A stretch of 64,000 nucleotides of DNA from Saprospiraceae bacterium (GTDB lineage Bacteria; Bacteroidota; Bacteroidia; Chitinophagales; Saprospiraceae): assembly GCA_013001595.1 (NCBI GenBank), contig JABDMH010000120.1, positions 24,474 to 88,473 on the forward strand, read 5' to 3'. The position numbers were made by a program, and so were the translations under genes. Below the pieces are notes generated by a model that was not told the DNA's origin, made no database searches, and worked only from the letters and a program-made list of their open reading frames with translations. This document shows, piece by piece, positions 8,002 through 17,611 of this stretch (position 1 is the first letter of the stretch; every line of letters starts with the position of its first letter).

Positions 8002-11000
8002 CTATTCCTGCTGCTGCTTGACCACGTGCTCAACGGATATCTTCTGCATGAAATCACCGAGGGAATAAGTCCAATCAATCTTCATCGTGGGTGGATGCTG
8101 CCAGGTGCCCAACCAATCATCGACGTCGCTGGCATAGAGTACATCAGATAGTCTTTCCTCATTAAAATGGGGTTCCGGCAATGCCAGATCTGCCTTTGCT
8201 CGAATAAAAGCCAGATGCACATTCGACACAAGAAATTGTTTCAAACTTTCCGTAGTAACAAATGTGGGTTTTTCACCAATCTGATCCGGTATGGTGACTT
8301 CCACTGTGGGTATTTCCTGAAATGCATCGTAGGATTTCAGATATGTTTGCATGAAGAAGTTTTTATCCAGATCAAGCGATTGATCTGAAATGTGATCATG
8401 TATAAATGGTACTTGATCGCGCAATGTCTGAAGGTCATAAGTGTAAGAAAGTAAGGGTGGGAGCACCCCTCTACCACGAAGCTCCACCTCATCAAATAAT
8501 TCTTCATCCATCGGAATAAATATTCGACTGGTACCGACTAATTCTATTTCTCGAATCTGCTCATTAATTCGCAGCAGTTTCTGCTCCAATTCATCATATT
8601 TGCTGCTTCTAAAATGAATGGGGTCAAGGACTTTTTTTCCATTTGCAATAAATGCTATCGTGTACAAGGCCTCGTTTTTAATTTGCTCTGGGGGCATGGG
8701 CCAAGAGATTAATTTATTCGTAGGGTCATAGGTGCATTCCGAATGAAAAGACGCCGAACTAACGTCATGACAAGTTACTTGTGCTTGAATATTTAGGGTA
8801 TTCAACAAGGGTGACATATCTTTTCTCAATTTAATTATTCCAACAAAAGCTCCACCTTTCGAGATCTGCCGGCGATAATAATTCGACATGCCATTGACTG
8901 GATAGGTCCAGTCAATATTGTACTGTGGCACTTCTTCAGGATATGAACCGGTGCGGAAACGATAAAGGGTATCTTGAAAAGTATTTCCGAGCGCATCACT
9001 GACGGGTTTCCATTGATTAGCAGTCGCTGGACTTTGTTGAAAGTGGGCTTGAGGTTGTATCCAAATCTCCGTATTTGGTGGCCAAGTTTCTTGTGGAATA
9101 TAGGTGACGAATGTATTATCCTCGGTGTAGACCTTATCGCAGGCAATCGTTTTGGTTACCCCGTCTTCTTTATAAAAAGCAAATCCCGTCTTCGACCAAT
9201 TTGTAGGTGTAGGAGGTTTTTCAAAGAAATCCTTCTGATCTTTTAATGATTCTTGATAGGCATACCAACCGGCAGGAATCCGCTCCATGATATTATCATC
9301 AATCTGGTCGTTATTGAAATCTACGTACTCCTTATCTGCCCAAATACTTGATCCAACACTGCTAGAGTTGGTAAAGTCTTTCGCGATGTTATCCTTTAGT
9401 TGGACCCGCAACTTTTGCTGACCCATATCATCTGGAAAGGATTGCTCAAATTGAACCCCACTGCTAAACGTAATGTCCTGTGCCACATTTAGCGCCTGGT
9501 CATTTACGGGTGCGATTACCTCATCAAATATGCTTACATCGATGCTTCCACGATCCATGTAGCACTTTTCGCCAAAAGACGCCTCTATTTTTGCTCGACC
9601 ACGAATGAGGCCGCCCAGCACTTTATATTTTACTGCTATGCCAAATTCTCCATAAGAGGGTCGTGGGCTTTCGAGATATATCTTAAAGCCTGCTTCCAGG
9701 TCCAGGATCGGAAATTTCTTTACGCCACTTTGTAATCCGATCGCACCATGAATGTAGGCATAGGCTTGTCCCTTTGCGTACCACTTTCGGATGCCAAATT
9801 CTGAATAACCGCTGCATAGATAATCTTTGTAATTGCGCAGGTTAATATCAAAACCCAGTAGTACATGAAGCTTATAATAAAAGATGAAGAAGTTCTTCTC
9901 CTCTGGATTTCCAAGAGAGAGATGCGTACCGAAGGCTAGACCTCCCAAATCATCTCCGGTATCAAATTGACGTTGAGTAGATGTGGCACTAAACATTTTT
10001 CGAATTGGTGCTGGCAGAAGCGGCATATCCGGCACATTGGTATTTCCTGCACAGAAGTATGTATTTGTCTTTGCATCGACCAAGGGAATAGACAAACCAA
10101 TATTATTGTCTTCTCCCGGGTAGCCCACATGAATGTACCAACCCTTATTCGCTTGCGCATGGATCCTCAACTTGCCACCCCCGAAGATCGAGGGAGGGTT
10201 TCCAATATTTAGAGCCAATTCTGCCGATAGATCAAATATCTTATTGTTATTATCATATAGTGCCTCGGCTTTGAATGCTACGGGAGGGTTGGCAAATTCG
10301 CTACTGCTTAGTTGGACTTCGGCAAACATTTGCCCTTGAACGTCAAAACGAATACTGTCCAAACCATTATTAGCATTGAAACCAAACACCAGGTCCGCGC
10401 GCATATTGGCTGTGGAGCTCTTACCACGCAATGCGGCTATGGTCATGAGACGAATGGAAAAACCGGCACTTATGTCGGGTGTGTAGGTAATTCCCAGTAG
10501 CGACTTTCCAATTGATGGATTGCTAAATCCTGCCTCAGTTGCCTTTTCTGCAGCAATCACTTCCGCTGTGTCAGAATAGTTAACCTGGTCGAAGGCTACT
10601 TCTTCCATACCAACTCTCGCCATATTATTGGACACAGAACCACCAAGGGCATGAATGGCGAGCGCCCCAAGTTCTAGGCCCTTTTCCAGGTCGACGTACA
10701 ACAATTCAAAATTGAAGTAGCGCGAAGTGTCTTTCCTACCAAAAAGGGCACGTGCATAAATACCAGCATTAACCCAGCAATCATCTTGTTGTCGATATCC
10801 CATACATTTTAGCCCCAGAGCAGCTCGCCCCAAAAACCCATCACCATAGATCGAGTCTTTTTCGAACCAATTAAGTTCAACCGCTGCACCCCAAGAATCA
10901 GTAGCTATACATAGTCCGATCTTATTGACTTCAGTACGATGGTAGACAAGTCGGTCGCCTTGCTCCGGATCCTCGCGTCCATATATTTGCAGACCAGCGA

Positions 11001-12849
11001 CACCGCTGATGTCAGAACCGGAAATACCTGAAAAACTTGCATTGGCGGAAAATGACAATATCACTTCGTCCTGAGGAGTCTGACCAGCGTCTATATCTTC
11101 AATCAGCATCTCGACAGGTCCAAGGTTCATGGAGATACTTCCGGGAATTTCCCAATAACCAACTTTTCGAACAGTGGGTTTTGCACTTTGCAGCTCAAAA
11201 TTAGTGAAGGTGATATTTCGGTCTTTCGATGCGTCAGGTGCAGGCCATATTTCCCCCAGGTCCACTGTACCACATAAATTCACTTGTATCTCTGTACGAT
11301 TGGTCTCCTCTGAATGAGCTATTTTTAAGGTAGTGCCAGGATCGATCAGTACTGCACCCTTTAACAAGGGGAAAGGAATGGAATTACCCTCATTGAGACC
11401 AGCGACAAATTGCCATCCATTTTCTGCAACCATAACTTCATATAACAAACCCGCACCCTCGCTACCGTCGTCTAAAGAAGCCAATGCCACACGGCCTTTC
11501 GCGCTAAGATCAGTTGGCTGATTTTTGTAAATAGCTACGTCAATATGGTCGACAGAAATGCGAGAATTGCCAATTCTTCCCCGATCTAGTCCAATGATGG
11601 GATTTGCTCTATTGCCTAAGGAGAATCTACCTGTTACTCCGGCTTTGTCTATGATCAGATTTTGGATATTTCCCCCAAGATCTTGTTCATTGGCGCCCTT
11701 TATGTCCGCAAATTTATCCAAGGAAAATCCAATTTCTCTCACAAATAAACCTTCCCACATAGCGGGATTTTCCCCTTTAGAATCTGCAAAATAATTAGTG
11801 GGAAATGCTGCCCGTGAATCTGTATGAGATTCGGTAGCATCGAAAATGGCATCGCGCAAAGAGAATACCACTTGATCGATTCCAGGAATTTTAAAATTTT
11901 GTTGAAAACTCACACTTCCTGACCAATCATCTAGTGTCTCAAAATATCCATCTAGATCAGCATGCACATAGCCATCAAGGGGCTCCCCAATCGGAGTAAC
12001 TGGTTCCACCAAATTTCGGCTCAAATAAAGAGTGGAAGACAGCTGGATGGATTCATAGCCGTCACAACCGAATGTGGCCACAGATCCACGTCTCGTAATC
12101 GGATCATAACCCTTTAATATGAGCAGCATCTTATTGTTCTCATTAAGCGGAATAGCAAAGTCTCCAATTAGTCCAACCTTGGCCTGCCTAAAGCCACCCG
12201 TACGAGAATAGGTGATTTCCGCAGCACCAAATACCAGGGGACTCATATTTGGATATCTGGAGTAGCTAATGCTCATGAATAGATTGCGAAGGGTTGCAAA
12301 TCTATCAGTAAATGTTATGCCTTCAATGGCGATCACGACGACGATTCCGTCAGCTATGGTATCCCGAATCCCTACTGGAAATTTCACCTTCTCCAATCCA
12401 GCTAATTTTGACATCATACGCCCCAAACCACCTGACTGCCCAGTTACTTCGTTTAAGAATTCACCGGCTTGCTTTTGAAGATCTTGAGTGGCCACGTCTA
12501 GGAAAGGAAAATTATTGATCAATTCCGGAGGAATCGAATCGTTATTGAAAAAATGCTCTGCTATAAGACCCGGATTAGATTGCCCCCTCAATTCCCAATT
12601 CCTAAAATTGAAATTGAAATTGGAATAGCTAATCTTTTTATCTAGCGGTGAGATCCTTGCATCGAGTGAAGCCAAGTGAGCGGAAAATCTGCCTAAATCT
12701 CTGGAGGGCATTTGCGATAGAGGAATAACGTTCAAGTTCCTTGTCGGAATCTGCAGCACTTCGTCTGGTGGGTGTAGGTTTGGGTTGATGGTCATGGCAT
12801 AAAGGACCTGACCAAATAAGAAGGCACATATGGCAAGTAGTCGGGTCAT
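8002..12849 (-). CDS. Giant secreted protein of unknown function (1615 residues)
   Basis: The protein has an N-terminal signal peptide (LLAICAFLFGQVLYA). I do not recognise a family. Residues about 150-1050 are rich in glycine-containing, alternating hydrophobic stretches (for example AGVTGRFSLGNRANPIIGLDRGRIG and DISAGFSIRLMTIAALRGKS), suggesting a very long beta-rich, repeat-like structure. The last 500 residues are more soluble and include an Ig-like part near PPTPTNWSKTGFAFYKEDG and a helical tail after FRSSKYDELEQKLLRINEQI. Cysteines are few. Its start codon overlaps the stop of the barrel gene upstream (ATGA), and the FN3 gene follows by 8 bases, so the three are translationally linked. 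It could be a surface scaffold or an exported polymer. Any function is inference. Confidence 0.7.
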   Translation of the reverse strand: MTRLLAICAFLFGQVLYAMTINPNLHPPDEVLQIPTRNLNVIPLSQMPSRDLGRFSAHLASLDARISPLDKKISYSNFNFNFRNWELRGQSNPGLIAEHFFNNDSIPPELINNFPFLDVATQDLQKQAGEFLNEVTGQSGGLGRMMSKLAGLEKVKFPVGIRDTIADGIVVVIAIEGITFTDRFATLRNLFMSISYSRYPNMSPLVFGAAEITYSRTGGFRQAKVGLIGDFAIPLNENNKMLLILKGYDPITRRGSVATFGCDGYESIQLSSTLYLSRNLVEPVTPIGEPLDGYVHADLDGYFETLDDWSGSVSFQQNFKIPGIDQVVFSLRDAIFDATESHTDSRAAFPTNYFADSKGENPAMWEGLFVREIGFSLDKFADIKGANEQDLGGNIQNLIIDKAGVTGRFSLGNRANPIIGLDRGRIGNSRISVDHIDVAIYKNQPTDLSAKGRVALASLDDGSEGAGLLYEVMVAENGWQFVAGLNEGNSIPFPLLKGAVLIDPGTTLKIAHSEETNRTEIQVNLCGTVDLGEIWPAPDASKDRNITFTNFELQSAKPTVRKVGYWEIPGSISMNLGPVEMLIEDIDAGQTPQDEVILSFSANASFSGISGSDISGVAGLQIYGREDPEQGDRLVYHRTEVNKIGLCIATDSWGAAVELNWFEKDSIYGDGFLGRAALGLKCMGYRQQDDCWVNAGIYARALFGRKDTSRYFNFELLYVDLEKGLELGALAIHALGGSVSNNMARVGMEEVAFDQVNYSDTAEVIAAEKATEAGFSNPSIGKSLLGITYTPDISAGFSIRLMTIAALRGKSSTANMRADLVFGFNANNGLDSIRFDVQGQMFAEVQLSSSEFANPPVAFKAEALYDNNNKIFDLSAELALNIGNPPSIFGGGKLRIHAQANKGWYIHVGYPGEDNNIGLSIPLVDAKTNTYFCAGNTNVPDMPLLPAPIRKMFSATSTQRQFDTGDDLGGLAFGTHLSLGNPEEKNFFIFYYKLHVLLGFDINLRNYKDYLCSGYSEFGIRKWYAKGQAYAYIHGAIGLQSGVKKFPILDLEAGFKIYLESPRPSYGEFGIAVKYKVLGGLIRGRAKIEASFGEKCYMDRGSIDVSIFDEVIAPVNDQALNVAQDITFSSGVQFEQSFPDDMGQQKLRVQLKDNIAKDFTNSSSVGSSIWADKEYVDFNNDQIDDNIMERIPAGWYAYQESLKDQKDFFEKPPTPTNWSKTGFAFYKEDGVTKTIACDKVYTEDNTFVTYIPQETWPPNTEIWIQPQAHFQQSPATANQWKPVSDALGNTFQDTLYRFRTGSYPEEVPQYNIDWTYPVNGMSNYYRRQISKGGAFVGIIKLRKDMSPLLNTLNIQAQVTCHDVSSASFHSECTYDPTNKLISWPMPPEQIKNEALYTIAFIANGKKVLDPIHFRSSKYDELEQKLLRINEQIREIELVGTSRIFIPMDEELFDEVELRGRGVLPPLLSYTYDLQTLRDQVPFIHDHISDQSLDLDKNFFMQTYLKSYDAFQEIPTVEVTIPDQIGEKPTFVTTESLKQFLVSNVHLAFIRAKADLALPEPHFNEERLSDVLYASDVDDWLGTWQHPPTMKIDWTYSLGDFMQKISVEHVVKQQQE

Positions 12850-14597
12850 GATTTCTTAAGACGTTGGAAATCAAATTGATAATTCAACCGTAATCTACTT
12901 TCCTGAAAAGCATCGATATTGTTTCCATGATTACTAAGTACAGATCCATCAAAACTGATGCGCTGTCCTTGTTTAATCTCATAATTAAGCGATGGGCGAA
13001 ATTGCCAGAGGTTGCCCACCTTTTTCTGATCAGTCATCAACTCGTGTTGCTGATTATTTAAATAACTCATAGCCACTGATCCCTTCAAGCGTCCGTCGAG
13101 TAAACTCTTGCTAACTTGAACGTTCACACCAAGTTGTCGTTGATCGAGAAAAGACATGCTGAAGTTGTTTTGGAAAATCTGTATTCCCAGACCTAATTTT
13201 TCTTCCAGCCAATTTCTGCGATACATGATCATGGCATTAGTTACATTATTGGAAGTCTCCGCAATATTTTCATCCTGCGTAATGGTCTGATTATTCTGAT
13301 GGGTGAAATTACTGAGCAACTGATCATTGGCTCCAATTTTATATTGAATAGAAGCATTGATATTGTCATTGGTAAGGGCTAATTCTGTGAGACGGTTGGG
13401 GGCACTGGGATCAAGAATACGTACTTGCCGATTTACCGATGAAAAATTTGAATACCCTAGGCTAGCGCTTACTTTCTTACTAATCCGTAGGTTCCCTTGC
13501 AAAGAGCCAATCCATCGCCGGTATTTATCAGATCTCGTGCCATCCAAATTATTATTTTGTAATCCACCATTTCCTATCAGAGATAGGACGTTATTAAATA
13601 ATTGTGTGGTGATTCCTATGGTAAAGTTTTCCTGGTCATCCTGAAAAAAAAGAGCGCCCATTGTCCGATAACCCGGATCAATCCGTTCATAGGTGAGATC
13701 AAAAGATGCAAACCCAGCGAGGAAACTTATTCTGGTCTCCAATGCATTATTCCATCGTGTCGTGCCATTGGTTTCCAATATTCCAAAGAGTGATCTTTTA
13801 CTAGCATCGGCATCCGATCGTCTCACGGTCCGATCTGCTGTAAATCCACTATTCGAATAATTCAATAGAATCTTGAATTTTTGAAAAAGGTTTTGCTCAA
13901 TTAGGGTGCTGAAGATTACATTTTCACCGGGGTTTACGATCAATGTACTGTCTGCAAAAGTGCCCAGAGATCCCGGTTCATCCCATGCTTTAAAGAGGGA
14001 GAATTCTACCTTTCCATCTTCAATGGGATGCCCTCCAGCTAAAATGCCAAATCCCCTTCTGCGAAATAACGGATCGATATTTTGGAATCCATTGAAATCA
14101 CTGGCCTGTGCACGATGGAGACGACCATAAAAAAGACGGGAGTACCATCGGTCCTTGTTGATTTCGCCTCCGACTCCGCGAAAGGAATGGTTGCTAAAGG
14201 AATATTTACCCAGAGTCACAGTCCGGTCTCCCAGGTGCAAGGTATAGTCTCGATAGGTCGGACTCATGCCTGCAAAGCCAAATGACGGAAGTAAAACATT
14301 GAATGCTGTACCACCACTCGAATAAATAAAATTGAGTGGTGTTTCTGCACCGAGTGTACGGATGTTCAAATTGGCTGTCAGTGTACCATTAAATGGAACC
14401 GCTCGATCGATGGGTAAGCTGGTACCGTAAGACTGAAGTTGCAATCCAACGCCCCCATTCACCTCCAAGGGATTATCCAAGCGGGTTTTAAGATCCTTCC
14501 AAGTCTGCTCAACATCTTGAGCCGTCAGACTTATGGCCATGCAGTATAGGAGCACCACGAGTGCAATAGGGGTGGTCGGTCTCATTGAGTCGGTCAC
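12846..14597 (-). CDS. Predicted outer-membrane beta-barrel protein
   Basis: The 583-residue protein has a signal peptide (IALVVLLYCMAISLTAQ). After about residue 110 it shows many alternating amphipathic strands ending in aromatic residues (for example FKILLNYSNSGFTADR, FASFDLTYERIDPGYR, VSASLGYSNFSSVNRQ and the final RLRLNYQFDFQRL), as in 16- to 20-stranded outer-membrane barrels. No plug domain or TonB box is visible. It is the first gene of the operon that continues with the giant and FN3 proteins, so it may be their anchor or exit channel. The family is not recognised. The upstream 460 bases lack a convincing promoter match. Confidence 0.7.
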   Translation of the reverse strand: MTDSMRPTTPIALVVLLYCMAISLTAQDVEQTWKDLKTRLDNPLEVNGGVGLQLQSYGTSLPIDRAVPFNGTLTANLNIRTLGAETPLNFIYSSGGTAFNVLLPSFGFAGMSPTYRDYTLHLGDRTVTLGKYSFSNHSFRGVGGEINKDRWYSRLFYGRLHRAQASDFNGFQNIDPLFRRRGFGILAGGHPIEDGKVEFSLFKAWDEPGSLGTFADSTLIVNPGENVIFSTLIEQNLFQKFKILLNYSNSGFTADRTVRRSDADASKRSLFGILETNGTTRWNNALETRISFLAGFASFDLTYERIDPGYRTMGALFFQDDQENFTIGITTQLFNNVLSLIGNGGLQNNNLDGTRSDKYRRWIGSLQGNLRISKKVSASLGYSNFSSVNRQVRILDPSAPNRLTELALTNDNINASIQYKIGANDQLLSNFTHQNNQTITQDENIAETSNNVTNAMIMYRRNWLEEKLGLGIQIFQNNFSMSFLDQRQLGVNVQVSKSLLDGRLKGSVAMSYLNNQQHELMTDQKKVGNLWQFRPSLNYEIKQGQRISFDGSVLSNHGNNIDAFQESRLRLNYQFDFQRLKKS

Positions 14598-15057
14598 TAC
14601 AATCGCTGTCTAACATTAGACACACTGAATATAACCAACATTATGTAAAAATAAAACTAGGAAATGTACTCCGCAGAATGCCAACTTCATAATAGAGTCC
14701 ATTTTGGACCCGCATGAATGATGCAGTCGGACAGGTAAAACTTGGACTTTTTCGAGAAAAGCACGCTATCCAGATAAGCAATATTGATTCATTCGATTTC
14801 TTTTGAGCCATATCATCGTTGTAGAGCCCCGCCCATAGCTTTTCTGAGCGGATTTACTAGTCTATGTGGACCACAATGTGTCGAATAATTATGAGATCAT
14901 TTGTTCGAAAAGCAATGCCCGCCTAGCTAGGCCATTCGGGAGGGCGTCAGAACCTAGACAGGGCCGTAGTCCTGCTGTCCCGATAGCGATCGGGGTGCAA
15001 CGTAGCACTTCGGGAAAAGGAGCCATAATTAGTGACAGTCTTACAGTGATTGATCGC
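14598..15057. other. Intergenic region with REP-like palindromes
   Basis: The 460 bases lie between the barrel gene (minus, starting at 14597) and the end of the leucine-rich-repeat gene. The left 250 bases are AT-rich and should hold the operon promoter. The right part from about 14915 is GC-rich with palindromes and resembles a dispersed repeat. Short frames on both strands here have no protein-like features. Confidence 0.45.
14921..14994. repeat. REP-like element with two palindromes
   Basis: GCCTAGCTAGGC at 14921-14932 is a perfect 12-base palindrome, and CCCGAT-AGCG-ATCGGG at 14979-14994 is a perfect 6-base stem with a 4-base loop. The CCCGATAGC-ATCGGG motif is of a kind I associate with dispersed intergenic repeats in Bacteroidota genomes; that link is from memory and was not searched. 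The element sits downstream of the leucine-rich-repeat gene on the minus strand and might also end its transcript. Confidence 0.4.
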
Positions 15058-16308
15058 CTAGGTATACACTTCACATCCGTCTAATACCAATTCCTCGAGA
15101 CCATTAGGTGCCAGAGCCATTTTTGTCCAGCGTAAATCCAATTTCTTAAGTCGTTTGAGTTCACCTAACCAAGCAGATAAACGCAAGACCGGATTGGATT
15201 GAAGATTGATACGCTCGAGACTAGCCATAGTACTCATTTCTCCGGGCAGATGCATTACCAGATTATTAGCCAGATCAATCGACTCAAGCTTCTGCAATCT
15301 CCCCATAGAATTTGGTAGAACGCGAATCTTGTTCCGTCGCATGGTCAAGGATCGCAGCGCACTGATCTCAGCGATCCATGATGGGATAGATTCAATTTGA
15401 TTATTGGTGGCATCAATTGTTTCTAATTGAGGCATTTGGCGCAACACTTCGGGCAAATCGGTAAAAGCGTTGTCTTGTAATAAAACGTGCCTGATCTGTG
15501 ACAAATATTTCAGGTCCTTAGGCAGATCTGACAGCTGATTACCGTTAAGATAAAGGAAACCAGAAAGAGAAGTCAAATGTCCAAGTTCTTCGGGAACCTC
15601 CTCTAATAAATTATAAGCGAGACCCAGCATGGTCAACTTTTTCAGACTGCCGAATCCTTCTGGCAGGGCCACAATCTGATTGTGACTAAGCATCAGCCTT
15701 TCCAAATTCTTCAATTTCCAAAAAGACTCATTGACCCAACGTAGATTATTGCTCCGCATATTGACAACTCGTAAACGCTTTAAGTTGGCCAATTCATCTG
15801 GGATCGTGACCAATCTATTATCATTGAAGTGTAACACTTGCAGACGACTTAGACTACAAATTTGACTACCTACATGCGAAAACCGATTATACGCGAGATC
15901 TAGAGTACGTATCTGTTTACACAGCCTTATTGATTGTGGCATAGCCATCAACTTATTAAAGGCAAGGTAGAGGCTTTGTAACTTGGTGAGCTCGCTGATG
16001 CTTTCCGGTAGAGTTGATATCTCATTATTGGAAAGATCAAGATGAGATAAATGCTTCAGATTGCAAACCACTTCTGGCAAAGTAGAAAGCTGGCAATTTC
16101 TGAGTGACAGTCCTACGACCTGTCCACCATTAATATAAATGGCTAAATCATGAAATAACCTTCGAAATAAAACATCTTCTATAGGTACTTCAAACCAGTC
16201 TATGCACTCTCCAACATGCATGATTTCATGTGTTTGGAGAAATTGCTCCAATTCCTGAATCACCTTTGACTCAGATCTAGAGACTACATGGGGTGTAGTG
16301 CTAATCAT
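15058..16308 (-). CDS. Intracellular leucine-rich-repeat protein
   Basis: The 416-residue protein lacks a signal peptide or membrane segment. An N-terminal helical part of about 70 residues is followed by some 14 leucine-rich repeats of 23 residues with the pattern LxxLDLSNNxIxxLPxxI (for example LSHLDLSNNEISTLPESI and LESIDLANNLVMHLPGEM), the bacterial 'plant-like' type with LPxx ends. Such proteins form a curved protein-binding surface. No kinase, Roc or ubiquitin-ligase domain is attached, so it is a stand-alone adaptor of unknown partner. It is flanked by a repeat-bearing gap and a 420-base divergent region, and appears monocistronic. Confidence 0.85.
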   Translation of the reverse strand: MISTTPHVVSRSESKVIQELEQFLQTHEIMHVGECIDWFEVPIEDVLFRRLFHDLAIYINGGQVVGLSLRNCQLSTLPEVVCNLKHLSHLDLSNNEISTLPESISELTKLQSLYLAFNKLMAMPQSIRLCKQIRTLDLAYNRFSHVGSQICSLSRLQVLHFNDNRLVTIPDELANLKRLRVVNMRSNNLRWVNESFWKLKNLERLMLSHNQIVALPEGFGSLKKLTMLGLAYNLLEEVPEELGHLTSLSGFLYLNGNQLSDLPKDLKYLSQIRHVLLQDNAFTDLPEVLRQMPQLETIDATNNQIESIPSWIAEISALRSLTMRRNKIRVLPNSMGRLQKLESIDLANNLVMHLPGEMSTMASLERINLQSNPVLRLSAWLGELKRLKKLDLRWTKMALAPNGLEELVLDGCEVYT

Positions 16309-16728
16309 AAATTATTTGCGAATATAAGTGTTGACTCAAAGTTAAGTAGAGCTTCGACTTATACAAATAAACAATTAATATACATGTTCGATTGACGAAG
16401 AATGGAATGATATACACTTGTAAATCAATGTCTTATGCCTATAATATCTTTATCATGACTTATCTCCTGCAACCCAAAAAGATATCTTGATTCTGGTAAT
16501 CACCATTGGGCTGTATTACATAAACTTGTTCAATCCAGCCAGGTAGTATAATACTTCCATATGAATCATTTTTCCTACAACAAATCAAACATGTACCCTC
16601 TCACTAAGTAAAAGTAAGTTTATTCTAATATATACCTGCTCCGCCAATTGGTCCCACAAGGGAGTTTCTGTACATGCGAAGAAGCATATTGATTTGTAAC
16701 TTTAGCAAAATTCACAGCGGCATATCGT
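16309..16728. other. Divergent intergenic region
   Basis: The 420 AT-rich bases lie between the leucine-rich-repeat gene (minus) and the phytanoyl-dioxygenase-like gene (plus). Promoters for both must lie here. TAACTTTAG near 16698-16706 is close to the TAnnTTTG element and about 25 bases before the start of the plus-strand gene, but no partner element at the right distance stands out. No small gene is seen. Confidence 0.4.
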
Positions 16729-17610
16729 ATGCATTATTTGCAAGACTTATCAAGACATCATGAATTGGTTACCGACCTTTTCAAATGGCCAAAGAACGCA
16801 GAAGAGTGGGGGCAATACAAACTCTCAGACGATCAGGTTGCATTTTACCGAGAACAGGGCTATTTGCATAATGTTAAATTGTTAACCAGCGAACAAGTTG
16901 AAGTGCTGCGGTCAGAACTGGCCGAAATCGCGGATCCAGACCATCCAGGTCATCACCTATTTTATGAGTTCTCCTCCAATGAGTCAAGTGACCCCAACTC
17001 TGTACTTTTCCATTCTTTGGGTCATTGGAGAATTACGCCCGGTTTTCATGATGTACTCTGGAATCCAGCGTTTGTCATGGCCGCTAGTCAATTGTTAGGA
17101 AATGTGTCTGTACGTTTCTGGCATGACCAACTATTCTGTAAGCCGGCAGCACATGGAGGAGTTGTCGCCTGGCATCAGGACTACTCCTATTGGACACGTA
17201 CTAAATCGATGCAGCACTTGACCTGCTGGGTGGCACTCGACGATGTAGATAGGGACAATGGGTGTGTACACTATGTACCCAAGAGTCATAAATGGGGTCT
17301 GTTGGAAAAACCAGAACTTGCTGGTGAGATGAATGGACTCATGGAATTTATGACCGAAGAGCAAAAATCTCAATTTGATACTGCTGTTCCAATTGAAATG
17401 CCAAAGGGATATGCCACCTTCCACCATCCCCTGATGGTACATGGATCACACGCTAATAAATCCATTAGATCGCGGAGGGCTTTTGTTCTAAATGTGTTTG
17501 CCGACGGCACTTACTCGGACAGTGATGAACCTTTGCTTGAGGGAGTTCCGGTGATCCCCAAAGGAGAAAAAATGCAAGGTCAGTTTTTCCCATTGTTATA
17601 CGAAAACTAA
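16729..17610 (+). CDS. Phytanoyl-CoA dioxygenase (PhyH) family protein
   Basis: This 293-residue cytoplasmic protein belongs to the Fe(II)/2-oxoglutarate oxygenases. The metal triad is visible: H149 and D151 in AWHQDYSYW, and the distal H238 in HHPLMVHGSHAN, with R249/R250 in RSRRAF placed to bind 2-oxoglutarate. The central NGCVHYVPKSHKWG block is also typical of PhyH proteins. Members hydroxylate small molecules such as fatty acyl chains, ectoine or mugineic-type compounds; the substrate here is not known. It is the first gene of a three-gene plus-strand set, one base before the PSCyt1/DUF1553 gene, so the oxygenase probably works in the same catabolic route. Confidence 0.85.
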   Translation: MHYLQDLSRHHELVTDLFKWPKNAEEWGQYKLSDDQVAFYREQGYLHNVKLLTSEQVEVLRSELAEIADPDHPGHHLFYEFSSNESSDPNSVLFHSLGHWRITPGFHDVLWNPAFVMAASQLLGNVSVRFWHDQLFCKPAAHGGVVAWHQDYSYWTRTKSMQHLTCWVALDDVDRDNGCVHYVPKSHKWGLLEKPELAGEMNGLMEFMTEEQKSQFDTAVPIEMPKGYATFHHPLMVHGSHANKSIRSRRAFVLNVFADGTYSDSDEPLLEGVPVIPKGEKMQGQFFPLLYEN

Positions 17611-17611
17611 T

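Noticed and set aside
14866..15084. Open frames on both strands after the leucine-rich-repeat gene
   Set aside because: They lie on the palindromic GC-rich repeat and give no protein-like pattern.
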